Source: Thiocystis violascens DSM 198
Lineage (GTDB): Bacteria; Pseudomonadota; Gammaproteobacteria; Chromatiales; Chromatiaceae
NCBI RefSeq assembly: GCF_000227745.2
Contig: NC_018012.1
Location: 1-64,000, forward strand
DNA length: 64,000 nucleotides
Direction of reading: 5' to 3'
Below the pieces are notes generated by a model. It had not been told where the DNA came from and did not search any database. It worked only from the letters and a program-made list of their open reading frames with translations. Positions within the stretch are counted from its first letter, which is position 1. The number at the start of each line of letters is the position of its first letter. Positions 29,736 through 38,827 of this stretch are shown here, piece after piece. Made by a program: the position numbers and the translations under genes.

Positions 29736-30899
29736 GTGGGCCGTCTGTTCTGGAAATTCTTTCTCGCCTTCCTTCTGGCTCAGGGACTTGCCGCGCTGGC
29801 GCTGTTTCTGACCATTGGCGTATTCGAGGATTCCTGGGAACCGCGTCCACCGCCGCCACACGCCATGTCGCATGTCTGGCAAGCGGACAATGACGCGATG
29901 GATTTTCCATGGGGAGCAGATTCTCCCGGCTCGCCGCCCTGGGCTCCAGGTTTTGCACCTCCGTCGCCCCCAGGACCGCCACCACCGCCGCCCTATCTGC
30001 CGATGCTCGCCATCCTGCTCGGTTGTCTGGCGGCCAGCGCCCTGCTGGCCTGGTATTTCGCCAAGCCGGTTCGCAATCTGCGTTGGGCGCTGGGTGCGGT
30101 GGCCGAGGGTCGACTGGAGACGCGAATCCAGTCGCGGATGGGTCGCCGCCGCGACGAAATCGCCGACCTGGGCCGCGACTTCGACCGTATGGCGCTGGAA
30201 TTGCAACGCCTTGTGGAGTCGCAGCGCCAACTCCTTCACGATGTCTCGCATGAGTTACGTTCGCCGCTGGCCCGTCTCCAGGCCGCGATCGGACTGGCCC
30301 GTCAGGATCCCCGTCAGATCGAGATGACGTTCGACCGCATCGAATGCGAGTCCACGCGGCTGGCGACCCTAGTCGGCGAACTCCTGACCCTTGCGCGACT
30401 GGAGTCCGGGCGTGACGAGACGCCCGCGAGGTCGCTCGATCTGGTCGAACTGCTCGCGGACATCGCCGAGGACGCCCGCTTCGAGGCGCGTTCCAATGGA
30501 CGGGATCTGCATTTTTCAGGCAGTGGCGAGCGGTTTGTCCTGGGGCGGGCGGAGCCATTGCATCGCGCTTTCGAGAATGTTCTGCGCAACGCCGTGAAAT
30601 ATACCTGTCCGGGTTCGACGGTGGAGGTCGCGCTGGATGGCGCGGACTCCGGTCACGTCTGCGTCAGCGTCCGCGATCATGGACCTGGGGTCTTGCCGCG
30701 CGAACTGGAAACGATCTTCCAACCCTTTCACCGGGGACATCGGAATGCGGCCACGGAGGGTTTCGGTCTGGGATTGGCCATCGCGCGTCGCGCCATTCAA
30801 TCCCATCAGGGGACGATCCTGGCCTCGCTGCCCGAGGATGGCGGACTCCGTGTCGAGATCCGCCTGCCGCTGCAACCGCAGCCGGAGATCCTCGGATAG
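29736..30899 (+). CDS. Sensor histidine kinase (CpxA-like)
   Basis: A 387-residue inner-membrane kinase: TM1 near residues 8-28, a short periplasmic segment that is strikingly proline-rich (several Pro runs, the longest six residues), TM2 near residue 90, a HAMP domain, phospho-acceptor His in LLHDVSHELRSPLARLQ, an N-box NVLRNAVKYT and a G-box GFGLGLAIARR. The GTG start at 29736 is preceded by GGGAATAATCC. It pairs with the regulator just upstream. The small Pro-rich sensor loop differs from the folded CpxA sensor domain. Confidence 0.9.
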   Translation: MGRLFWKFFLAFLLAQGLAALALFLTIGVFEDSWEPRPPPPHAMSHVWQADNDAMDFPWGADSPGSPPWAPGFAPPSPPGPPPPPPYLPMLAILLGCLAASALLAWYFAKPVRNLRWALGAVAEGRLETRIQSRMGRRRDEIADLGRDFDRMALELQRLVESQRQLLHDVSHELRSPLARLQAAIGLARQDPRQIEMTFDRIECESTRLATLVGELLTLARLESGRDETPARSLDLVELLADIAEDARFEARSNGRDLHFSGSGERFVLGRAEPLHRAFENVLRNAVKYTCPGSTVEVALDGADSGHVCVSVRDHGPGVLPRELETIFQPFHRGHRNAATEGFGLGLAIARRAIQSHQGTILASLPEDGGLRVEIRLPLQPQPEILG

Positions 30900-31029
30900 A
30901 TTCATGCGATCTGCTCGATTGACGTGAACTGTCCGCCGATGGCATCGACGCACTTGAATCTTTACCCACTTTTACCTTGGCGAGTGCCCATCTTGTCCGA
31001 GAAAAGCCGATACTTTGACTCAGCAGCAG

Positions 31030-31050
31030 ACCGCCCGGAAGACGGGCGGT
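31030..31050 (+). terminator. Hairpin ahead of the EF-hand gene
   Basis: An 8-bp stem ACCGCCCG / CGGGCGGT with a 5-nt loop, 31 bp before the EF-hand start. It may terminate the dsrRS-two-component transcript or form a 5' leader hairpin. A short T-rich stretch follows. Confidence 0.4.
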
Positions 31051-31080
31051 TGTGGTCGTTTCATCCATGAGGAGTGTGAC

Positions 31081-31965
31081 ATGAGCGCGATCAGCGGGAT
31101 CGGTAGTCTTTCGTCGATGACATACGGGGCAGGGGCCAGGAGCAACGTGCGGCCACCCGATCCCGCCACCATGGCGAAAAACCTGCTTTCCGACCTGGAT
31201 TCCGACGGCAATGGGACGCTCGCCGCGTCGGAGCTTCAGGCGGCCATCGAGAAGATGTCTTCGGCGAATGGGGATTCCTCGGTTGCAAGCACCGACGAGG
31301 TCTTCTCGGCAATCGATGCGGACGAGGATGGCGAGGTCACGGAGTCCGAGCTAACAAATACCCTCCAGACACTCGCCGACAGCATCGGTTTCGCTCAAGG
31401 CATGGGCGGTGGACCGGGTGGCAGTGAAAACGATATCGGGTTCACCGAGGAAGAGTTGACGAGCCAACTGGCCACACTCAATGAAGCGGATTCATTGACT
31501 GATGAGGAGACGGCGCGCGCCGAACTCTTGACCAATGTTCTGAGCCAGTTCGAGACGGCGGACGCCGATGACGATGGGCGCGTGACGTTTCAGGAAGCGA
31601 TGACGCTGGAACAATCCAGCGAGGACGCGGCCACGGCAAACGCCCAAGGTATGACGGGGGGACCGGCTGGGCCGGGAGGTCCGGGTGGGCCAGGCGGTCC
31701 GGGAGGCATGGGTGGGCCGCCGCCCTCGGAGGAGAGCGAATCCGATGCGAGCCAGATCATCGCCGCGGCCGATACCGACGAGGATGGAACGGTCAGCATG
31801 GAGGAGTTCCTCGCCTACAGCCAGTCGCAGGCATCCTCCTCGGAGGCTACCGATGACGGCGCAACAAACAGCACCGCCGTGATGCGGACGATCATGCAGT
31901 TGATGCAGAGCTATGGATCGACGGATCAGACCAATCAGACGAGCCAGATGTCCGTTTCCGCATAG
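31081..31965 (+). CDS. EF-hand calcium-binding protein with Gly-Pro linker
   Basis: A 294-residue acidic protein with four EF-hand loops: DLDSDGNGTLAASE (near 38), DADEDGEVTESE (near 79), DADDDGRVTFQE (near 161) and DTDEDGTVSMEE (near 231). Between loops 3 and 4 is a collagen-like run of GGP/GP repeats. There is no signal peptide or membrane segment. GAGGAG precedes the ATG. Likely a calcium sensor or buffer; the N-terminal ISGIGSLSSMTYGAG resembles leaders of small cytosolic or type III-exported EF-hand proteins. No partner is evident. Confidence 0.85.
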   Translation: MSAISGIGSLSSMTYGAGARSNVRPPDPATMAKNLLSDLDSDGNGTLAASELQAAIEKMSSANGDSSVASTDEVFSAIDADEDGEVTESELTNTLQTLADSIGFAQGMGGGPGGSENDIGFTEEELTSQLATLNEADSLTDEETARAELLTNVLSQFETADADDDGRVTFQEAMTLEQSSEDAATANAQGMTGGPAGPGGPGGPGGPGGMGGPPPSEESESDASQIIAAADTDEDGTVSMEEFLAYSQSQASSSEATDDGATNSTAVMRTIMQLMQSYGSTDQTNQTSQMSVSA

Positions 31966-32032
31966 CCCTGACGCAAGAGGATAATCGTCTCCATCGAATT
32001 GAAAAGTCAGCGTCTCGCCGATCTCCCGCAAA

Positions 32033-32183
32033 CTGGATCTCGGCGAGCGCCGACTCCCCGCACGCGCGGTCGCGCGCGACCAGTCCGACGCGCCATCCCG
32101 CGCTGGCTAGCACGGGCGCCGTCGCCTTGCCCAAGCCCGAGTTGACCGGTGACGAGGTCGGTTCTTGGTTGTGGTTTCATCAT
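32033..32183 (-). pseudogene. Short-chain dehydrogenase N-terminal fragment, frameshifted
   Basis: Reading the minus strand from the ATG at 32183 gives MKPQPRTDLVTGQ, then a frame change, then GLGKATAPVLASAGWRVGLVARDRA. Together these reconstruct the classical SDR start: beta strand, TGxxxGLG cofactor motif, alpha helix and VARD/R. A 2-nt deletion within the TGA(N)SG segment explains the shift. Similarity stops near 32033, before the NNAG and YxxxK regions, so it is a non-functional remnant. Confidence 0.7.
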
Positions 32184-32365
32184 GTTGTTTACCGCTCAGA
32201 AATTGGTTACGCAGGCAAATTAAGATGCCGCATGGAGCATGATTCTGACGTCTACGGGGACATCGCTCTGCGGTACCGCGCATTAACGTCTCCTTCATCA
32301 TCCGCTGATATGCTCACGGAATCCCGTTTAGGCAAGGCCGCTTGATCGGACACAAGCGACCGATC

Positions 32366-32394
32366 CTCCAGCACGCTGACGTTCCGTGCTGGAG
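32366..32394. promoter_or_regulatory. Leader hairpin before the chemotaxis receptor gene
   Basis: A perfect 10-bp stem CTCCAGCACG / CGTGCTGGAG with a 9-nt loop, ending 24 bp upstream of the ATG. It could be a terminator for read-through or a 5' UTR structure. Confidence 0.35.
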
Positions 32395-32418
32395 CTTCCT
32401 CCACGAGATTACTCCGAC

Positions 32419-34527
32419 ATGCGAACCCTCAGTCTGCGTCTGAAACTGCTGCTGGTCACCGGGACCATCCTGGTGCTCACGGCGGGCATGATCATCGCGG
32501 CGGCCACCCTGATCTTCCGCGACTCGATCCAGACTGCCAGCGCTTCCATGACCGCCAACCTCTCGCAACAGGCCGCCGAGATCATGAGCGAGACGGCGCT
32601 TGGCACCAGCCAGGAAATCCGCCGGCTGCTGGCCGTGACTCTGGCGAGCGCCTCGGTCCTGCAACGGCAGATCACGAGTTCGGCCGTCACCGCGAGCAGC
32701 GAGACGCCGCCCTACGAGCGGGAACAGCTCAAACGGCTGGTCCTCAATACGTTACAAAGCAACCCGTTCATTAGTTCCGTCTACGCGCAATTCGAACCGA
32801 ATGGGTATGACGGCAGGGACAGCGAGCATGCCGGCAATCTGTCCCATAGCTCCCCGACCGGCACCATCGAGATCTATTTCGTGCGCGAAGGCGACGCGCT
32901 CGTCTTTCATGAGACCCTGGATCCGAGCGAGAAGTATAAGGAAACGCTCAACGACTACGGCCAGCGCGAGGCCGAGTGGTATCTCTGCCCGAAGGAACGT
33001 CAACAGATCTGTATCACGGATCCCTACCTCTACGAAATCAGAGAAGGATACGAGGAGTTGATGACGAGCCTAACCCTGCCGCTCGTCGTCGCGGGGCAAT
33101 TCATCGGCGTCGTCGGCATGGACATCAACCTTTCGGCCCTCCAGTCCGCCACCAAGACCATTTCCCAACGGCTGTTTCACGGCAAGGGCGATCTGACCCT
33201 GGTTAGTCACGGGGGGCTGATTGCCGCCTCGTCGCATTTTCCCGATCAGATCGGTAAGCGCCTGAAGGATGTCGCTCCGGACCTAGCGACCGCCAGTGCG
33301 ACAACCGGCTACAGCACCAGCGGCGACCGCTGGCTGCATAGCCTACCGATTGCGATTGCAAACGCGACCTGGACCCTCTCGATCGCGGTTCCGCAAGCGG
33401 AGGTTCTCGCCGCCGCCAATGCCCTGGAGAACGAACTGCAGGCCGATGCCCGCGCGGCGACCGCCAAGCTGGCGGCGGGGGCCGCGGTCATGACCGTGCT
33501 TGGGCTCTTAGTCATGGTGATCCTGATGCGGACCATCACGCAACCGCTGGGGCAGCTTGCCCAAGGTATGCGAACCTTGGCCTCGTCGGAAGGCGATCTG
33601 ACCGCCAAGGTCATGGTGCATCATCACGTCGAACTGATCGATCTGAGCAAGAGCATCAATCGCTTCGTCGACAAACTGCGCCAGATGATCTTGGTCATGA
33701 AGGAGCAAAGTCGGACCCTGTCCGGGCATTCTGCCGACTTAGGCGACTATGCCTGCCAAGTCGGGCAGGCCACCGCGACCCAGAATACGCAGATCGATAG
33801 CGTCGCGACCGCCATGACCCAGATGTCGAGCACTGCCAATGAAGTGGCGAATCTCGCCCACCAGACGGCGGAGGCGTCGCGCGAGGCGGCGGAGCACATC
33901 GACCAGACCCAGCAGGCGCTCAACGGCACCAAGGACAAGGTGGGACTGCTCTCGCGCTCGGTCGATGAAGCGTCCAGCCAGATGCGTCAGGTCGCCGAGC
34001 GCAGCCGGGCGATCGATGGGATACTGGAGACGATCCGCGAAATCGCCGGACGCACCAATCTGCTGGCGCTCAACGCGGCGATCGAGGCCGCGCGGGCGGG
34101 CGAACAGGGGCGGGGTTTCGCCGTGGTCGCCGAGGAAGTCCGTCACCTGGCCACACGCACCCAGGACTCGACCAAGGATGTGGACGAACTGATCAAGGGA
34201 CTTCAGGGCGACGTGAAACAGGCGGAGCAACTGCTCGACAGCAGCCGTGGCGAGATGGAGCAGACCCTGACTTTCACGCATCGTAGCGCGGAACTGCTTG
34301 ATCGCGCCGTCCTGGATGTCAAGCGGATTGACAGCCATGCCCTGCAGGTGGCCACCGCCGCCGAGGAACAGAGTCAGGTCAGCGAGCATATCAATCGCAG
34401 CATCACCGCCATCGGCGATGCCGCTCGGGATTTGGCGCATCTGGCGCAGGTTTCCGAGGCGGCGGCCCAGGCAACTCATGGCGCCATCCAGACGCTCGAC
34501 GATCAGCTCAATCTGCTCAAGGCATGA
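32419..34527 (+). CDS. Methyl-accepting chemotaxis protein with Cache-type sensor
   Basis: 702 residues: TM1 near 8-30, a large periplasmic double-Cache sensor (about 35-345, with WYLCPKERQQICITDPYLYE and VVGMDINLSAL), TM2 near 350-372, HAMP, then the MCP signalling domain with the hairpin tip EIAGRTNLLALNAAIEAARAGE. Cache receptors usually bind small organic molecules such as amino acids. It ends without a CheR/CheB-tethering pentapeptide. The start MRTLSLRLK is preferred over an upstream GTG. The porin-like gene starts 4 bp later, so the pair may be co-transcribed. Confidence 0.94.
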   Translation: MRTLSLRLKLLLVTGTILVLTAGMIIAAATLIFRDSIQTASASMTANLSQQAAEIMSETALGTSQEIRRLLAVTLASASVLQRQITSSAVTASSETPPYEREQLKRLVLNTLQSNPFISSVYAQFEPNGYDGRDSEHAGNLSHSSPTGTIEIYFVREGDALVFHETLDPSEKYKETLNDYGQREAEWYLCPKERQQICITDPYLYEIREGYEELMTSLTLPLVVAGQFIGVVGMDINLSALQSATKTISQRLFHGKGDLTLVSHGGLIAASSHFPDQIGKRLKDVAPDLATASATTGYSTSGDRWLHSLPIAIANATWTLSIAVPQAEVLAAANALENELQADARAATAKLAAGAAVMTVLGLLVMVILMRTITQPLGQLAQGMRTLASSEGDLTAKVMVHHHVELIDLSKSINRFVDKLRQMILVMKEQSRTLSGHSADLGDYACQVGQATATQNTQIDSVATAMTQMSSTANEVANLAHQTAEASREAAEHIDQTQQALNGTKDKVGLLSRSVDEASSQMRQVAERSRAIDGILETIREIAGRTNLLALNAAIEAARAGEQGRGFAVVAEEVRHLATRTQDSTKDVDELIKGLQGDVKQAEQLLDSSRGEMEQTLTFTHRSAELLDRAVLDVKRIDSHALQVATAAEEQSQVSEHINRSITAIGDAARDLAHLAQVSEAAAQATHGAIQTLDDQLNLLKA

Positions 34528-34531
34528 ATGC

Positions 34532-35215
34532 ATGAAGACGAAAACCCTGCTCGCGTTGGCCGTCGCCGGCTTGACGAATACGGCTCAGGCGGACTGGTCC
34601 GCGACCTTCACCGGCGCGAGCGATTATCTTTTCAATGGCGTGACGCAAACCGATCATCAACCGGCGGCGCAGGCGAGTTTGGACTGGTCCGGAGCAGCGG
34701 GAATCTACGCGGGCACCTGGGCCTCGAATGTCGATTTTGGCGATGACACCACTGCGGAAGTGGACGTCTACCTCGGGTATACCGTCGAATATCGCCCCGG
34801 CTATTCGATCGATACTGGTGTTGCCCTCTATACCTATCATGGCGGCAGCGACAGCTCGGAGACCAATTATTCCGAGGTCTATCTCAAACTGGGCATCGCC
34901 GGTTTCAACCTGAATACCTGGTATAGCCACGATTATTCCGGTCTGGATGTCGGGCACGTCGTGGTCATGCTGCAAAAGGATTTCACAATCAACGACCGCT
35001 GGACCATTGCGACACAGCTTGACCGGTCGACCAGTCTCGATGCCGATCGCTTCGCCTGGGATGGGGATCGGGATCACTATCTTCACTGGCAGGTCATGAA
35101 TCGAACCACCTACGCCGGTTTCGATGTCGCGCTTGGCGTGAGCGGCACGACGTTGAGCGACGCGGCTGGCGATACCGTGCTCTTGTTCACCGTCGGTCGA
35201 ACGTTTCTTTTTTAA
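34532..35215 (+). CDS. TorF family putative porin
   Basis: A 227-residue outer-membrane protein with a signal peptide ending TAQA-D (residue 20). The mature part is alternating beta-strand-like and ends in VLLFTVGRTFLF, a terminal aromatic beta-signal. GASDYLFNGVTQTDHQPAAQASLDW near the N-terminus is the hallmark of the TorF/TIGR02001 family. Function is unproven; nutrient or ion passage is assumed. Its stop codon lies within the first of two tandem 17-bp repeats. Confidence 0.88.
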   Translation: MKTKTLLALAVAGLTNTAQADWSATFTGASDYLFNGVTQTDHQPAAQASLDWSGAAGIYAGTWASNVDFGDDTTAEVDVYLGYTVEYRPGYSIDTGVALYTYHGGSDSSETNYSEVYLKLGIAGFNLNTWYSHDYSGLDVGHVVVMLQKDFTINDRWTIATQLDRSTSLDADRFAWDGDRDHYLHWQVMNRTTYAGFDVALGVSGTTLSDAAGDTVLLFTVGRTFLF

Positions 35216-35244
35216 CGGTCAGCCGTCTTTAACGGTCAACCGTC
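35211..35244. repeat. Two tandem 17-bp repeats between porin and sensor kinase genes
   Basis: TTTAACGGTCAGCCGTC (35211-35227) is followed directly by TTTAACGGTCAACCGTC (35228-35244), 16 of 17 identical. Each unit contains a small ACGG...CCGT dyad. They lie 50-80 bp upstream of the large kinase gene and could be a tandem operator. Confidence 0.5.
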
Positions 35245-35293
35245 GAGCCCTGACGCGGGCTCCTCGAACGGCGAACCGATCAGAGCCCCCCGC

Positions 35294-38200
35294 GTGATTC
35301 GCATCCAGTCGTTTCTGCTGTTCTCGCTTCTGCTTGCCGTGTCCGCGGCGGGAGCGGTTAACGCGCCTCTTCGGAAGGTCTCCCTGCAACTTTCATGGAT
35401 GCATCAATTCGAGTTTGCCGGTTTTTACGCAGCGAAGGAGCAGGGTTACTACGCAGAGGCCGGACTGGATGTCGAATTTTTCGAGTACGAGGCGGGCATT
35501 GATCCGACGCAGGAGGTGATCGACGGCAAAAAAACCTTTGGGGTCACTGGATCCGACCTTGTCAGCCGCCGGTTACAGGGCGCCCCGGTGCTGCTGCTAT
35601 CCAACTATTTCAAGCGTTCGCCGCTGGCCATCGTCGCCAAACCCGAGATTCGGATCCCGAGCGATTTGAAGGGTAAAGGTTTCATGGTCGAGACCAGGGA
35701 GCTCGATAGCGTTAGTTTTTCGACCATGTTTCGACAATTCGGACTGACCGGGACGGACCTGAAGATCGTCCCGCACAGCTTTGATACGCAGGATTTCATT
35801 GCCGGCAAGGTCGATGCGATGTCGGTTTTCCTGACCAACGATCTCTTTGAGCTTCAGCAGGCGGGGGTGCCCTACAACATCATCGATCCGAGCCATTACG
35901 GTGGCGAGGCCGATGACATCAATCTCTTGACGAGCGAGTCCTATGCCAGCGCCAACCCCGAGATTGTCCGGGCCTTCAGGCAGGCCAGCGACCGTGGCTG
36001 GGTCTATGCCCTGGCGCATCCCGAGGACATCATCGATCTCATTTTGCGTCAATATGACTCGCGAGGGAAAACCCGCGCCGCGCTGGAATTCGAGGCGCGG
36101 GAAACCGCCAGAGTCATGCTGCCGAAGGTCTATCCGGTGGGCAGCATCGATCCGAACAAACTGCGGCGGATCGGGGAAACCATGGTCCAGGCGGGAGAAG
36201 CCACCTCTCTCGACCGGCTGGAGGGCATGATCTTCGAGCCCACGGGAACCGATGGCGACGCCAAATCCGCCGCGACGCTCGCGCTGACCGAGGCCGAGCG
36301 CGCCTTTCTCCAGGCCCATCCGGTGGTGCGTGTCAGCAATCAACTCGACTGGCCGCCCTACGATTTTTTCGAGAACGGAATGCCGCGGGGCTATTCGGTC
36401 GACCTGATGAACCTGCTGGCGGCGCGGATCGGCGTGACCCTCGAGTTCGTGCAGGGCGCGAACTGGGACGAACTGGTCGATTGGTTTTGTGCCCGCAGGA
36501 TCGACCTGCTGCATCCCTCCGATAAGCCACGAGAGGTGCTGGACTGTGGGAGTTTCTCGCCGCCGATCATCCAGGTCGCCAATCAGTTTCTGACCCGCAA
36601 GGATCGCCCGGCGGTCCATTCCATTGCCGATCTGTTCGGTTCCGTGGCGGCCTCTCCCAAAGGATGGGAGCAGACCGAACTGCTGAAACGACGCTTCGGC
36701 GACAAATTCAGGATCATCGAGACGGACAACATCGGGGAGGCGATCGATGCGGTGAACCAGGGGCGGGCCGACTTTACCACTGACTTTGCCAACGTCCTGA
36801 ACTATCACATTGCCCGCTCGGGCTACGTCAACCTGAAAGTTCAGGGGGTGTGGAACCGGGAAGACAGGGGCGAGGAGTACGCCGCGCTCCATATCGCGAC
36901 CCGCAAGGACTGGCCGACGTTTCAGACGATCATCGACAAGGCGCTGGCGTCGCTGCCGCCGGGCGAACTGCGGATCTTGCAGGACAAGTGGTTTGGCGAG
37001 ACGGGCGGCCAGGCGGCCCGCCTCACTCTTTCCCCCGAGCAGCGCGACTATCTCCGTCGCAAGGGTTCGCTCAGAATGTGCGTCGATCCCGCCTGGATGC
37101 CTGCGGAACGCATCACCGAGGATGGCGTCCACGAAGGCATCATCGCCGATGTGTTCGCCCGTCTCGCCGAGATGCTTGAAACGAACATCGTGCTGACGCC
37201 AACCGCGAACTGGGAGGAATCCCTCGCCTATGCCAAGGAGCGACGCTGCGATCTCTTGTCCGGGGCGATCTCGACACCCTCACGTCAAACCTTCCTGGAC
37301 TTTACGACGCCCTATCTCTCGTTCCGCTCCGTGATCGCGACCCAGACCCAGCAGGTGTTCATCAACGATTTCGAGTCCGTCCTGGGCGAAACCTTCGGCA
37401 TCGTCCGGGGCTATGCCCTGATCGACGCCTTACAGGCGCGCTATCCCGGTATCCGTCTGCGGGAAGTCGCCAATACCGAGGACGGATTCAGGCAGGTTCA
37501 GGAGGGCAGGGTGTTCGGATTTATCGACGCGCTGCCGACGATTGCCTATCGCATTCAGACTCAGGCGCTCTTCGACATGAAAATCGCCGGACAACTGGAG
37601 GATAGTCAGAATCTCTCCTGGAATCTGTCCATCGCCACCCGCGGCGACGAGCCGTTACTACAGGAGATTTTTCAGTCCGCGATCAATGCCTTCCCCCAAG
37701 AGCAGCGTCAGGAAATCGTCAATCGCTGGCTCTCGACCCACTACGAGAAGGTGTTCGATTATGTCCTGATGTGGAAAATCGTCGCCGGGGTCGTCGGCAT
37801 TGCCGGGGCCATGCTGTGGGCGGTACTGGTCTGGAATCGGCGGCTGGCGAAGCTCAACCGGGAACTCGGGCTGGCGCGTGCGCACATCGCCACGCAGAAT
37901 TACGGACTGGAACAGCGCGTGGCCGAACGCACGCACGATCTACGCGAGACCCTGGCGCAACTGGAACGCGCGCAGACCGATCTGGTACAGTCGGAAAAGC
38001 TGGCGGCGCTGGGCGATCTGGTGGCCGGCATTGCGCATGAATTGAATACGCCGATCGGCAACGCCGTCATGCTGGCCAGCACCCTGGCCGACCAGGAGTT
38101 CAACTTTAGGGAGCAGATGGCGGCGGGGCTGAGCCGTGCCGCCCTGCAACGCTTTGTCGACGCCGTGCGCGACAACAGCGAGATTCTGCTGCGCAGTCTT

Positions 38201-38827
38201 CAACGCGCGGCGGAGCTGATCGGCAGTTTCAAGCAGGTGGCCGTCGACCAGGCAAGTTATCAGCGTCGCAACTTCGCGTTGGAGGAGGTGACGCGGGAGA
38301 TCGCCCTCACCCTTCATCCGCGCCTGCGGCATTCGCCCGCAACCCTGGACGTGAGCGTCGCGCCGGATCTGTGGCTGGACAGCTTCCCCGGGCCGCTTGG
38401 CCAGGTTCTGATGAATCTGATCCAGAACGCGCTGCTGCATGCCTTCGAGGGACGCGCGGCGGGCCAGATTCGTATCGAAAGCCGCCCTGCCGCTCCCGGT
38501 CACGTCGGCATCCGGATCAGCGACGACGGCTGCGGGATCGACCCGGCCAATCTGGGCCGGATTTTCGATCCCTTTTTCACCACCCGGCTGGGTCAGGGCG
38601 GCAGCGGACTGGGACTGCATATCGTCTACAATCTGGTGACGGGGCTGCTCGGCGGCACGATCACGGTCCAGAGCGTCCCTGGCCAGGGCACCGCGTTCGA
38701 CATCGAATTGCCCTCGATCGCGCCACTCGCTATGGTGGGAGCTGCCACCGCGAGCGGAGCGGGGCGCGAACCCCGCCGCGCGACCGGACCGGCCTTTCAC
38801 GATCCGTCGCATAGGATAAGCGCATGA
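35294..38827 (+). CDS. Hybrid sensor kinase with three periplasmic-binding-protein modules
   Basis: 1177 residues. Order: signal peptide (to about 23); an NMT1/THI5-like (ABC NitT/TauT type) binding domain (about 27-320, SLQLSWMHQFEFAGFYAAKEQGYY); two SBP_bac_3 domains (about 340-565 and 590-810); one membrane helix (about 828-848); a coiled coil; a histidine kinase core with His915 in GIAHELNTP; and an ATPase domain with NLIQNALLHAF and DDGCGID/GSGLGLHIV. The NMT1 part resembles pyrimidine/thiamine-precursor receptors. The GTG start is followed by a good signal peptide. ATGA overlap with the next gene marks that protein as its output partner. Confidence 0.92.
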   Translation: MIRIQSFLLFSLLLAVSAAGAVNAPLRKVSLQLSWMHQFEFAGFYAAKEQGYYAEAGLDVEFFEYEAGIDPTQEVIDGKKTFGVTGSDLVSRRLQGAPVLLLSNYFKRSPLAIVAKPEIRIPSDLKGKGFMVETRELDSVSFSTMFRQFGLTGTDLKIVPHSFDTQDFIAGKVDAMSVFLTNDLFELQQAGVPYNIIDPSHYGGEADDINLLTSESYASANPEIVRAFRQASDRGWVYALAHPEDIIDLILRQYDSRGKTRAALEFEARETARVMLPKVYPVGSIDPNKLRRIGETMVQAGEATSLDRLEGMIFEPTGTDGDAKSAATLALTEAERAFLQAHPVVRVSNQLDWPPYDFFENGMPRGYSVDLMNLLAARIGVTLEFVQGANWDELVDWFCARRIDLLHPSDKPREVLDCGSFSPPIIQVANQFLTRKDRPAVHSIADLFGSVAASPKGWEQTELLKRRFGDKFRIIETDNIGEAIDAVNQGRADFTTDFANVLNYHIARSGYVNLKVQGVWNREDRGEEYAALHIATRKDWPTFQTIIDKALASLPPGELRILQDKWFGETGGQAARLTLSPEQRDYLRRKGSLRMCVDPAWMPAERITEDGVHEGIIADVFARLAEMLETNIVLTPTANWEESLAYAKERRCDLLSGAISTPSRQTFLDFTTPYLSFRSVIATQTQQVFINDFESVLGETFGIVRGYALIDALQARYPGIRLREVANTEDGFRQVQEGRVFGFIDALPTIAYRIQTQALFDMKIAGQLEDSQNLSWNLSIATRGDEPLLQEIFQSAINAFPQEQRQEIVNRWLSTHYEKVFDYVLMWKIVAGVVGIAGAMLWAVLVWNRRLAKLNRELGLARAHIATQNYGLEQRVAERTHDLRETLAQLERAQTDLVQSEKLAALGDLVAGIAHELNTPIGNAVMLASTLADQEFNFREQMAAGLSRAALQRFVDAVRDNSEILLRSLQRAAELIGSFKQVAVDQASYQRRNFALEEVTREIALTLHPRLRHSPATLDVSVAPDLWLDSFPGPLGQVLMNLIQNALLHAFEGRAAGQIRIESRPAAPGHVGIRISDDGCGIDPANLGRIFDPFFTTRLGQGGSGLGLHIVYNLVTGLLGGTITVQSVPGQGTAFDIELPSIAPLAMVGAATASGAGREPRRATGPAFHDPSHRISA

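Larger units (their letters stand above)
31966..32418. other. Intergenic region with a decayed gene fragment
   Basis: 453 bp between the EF-hand and chemotaxis-receptor genes. It contains a short-chain dehydrogenase remnant on the minus strand (32033-32183) and a hairpin close to the receptor gene (32366-32394). The remainder shows no coding signal. Confidence 0.5.

Noticed and set aside
29736..30899. Collagen- or extensin-like secreted protein suggested by the Pro runs
   Set aside because: The Pro-rich segment lies between two membrane helices and is followed by HAMP and kinase domains, so it is a sensor loop.
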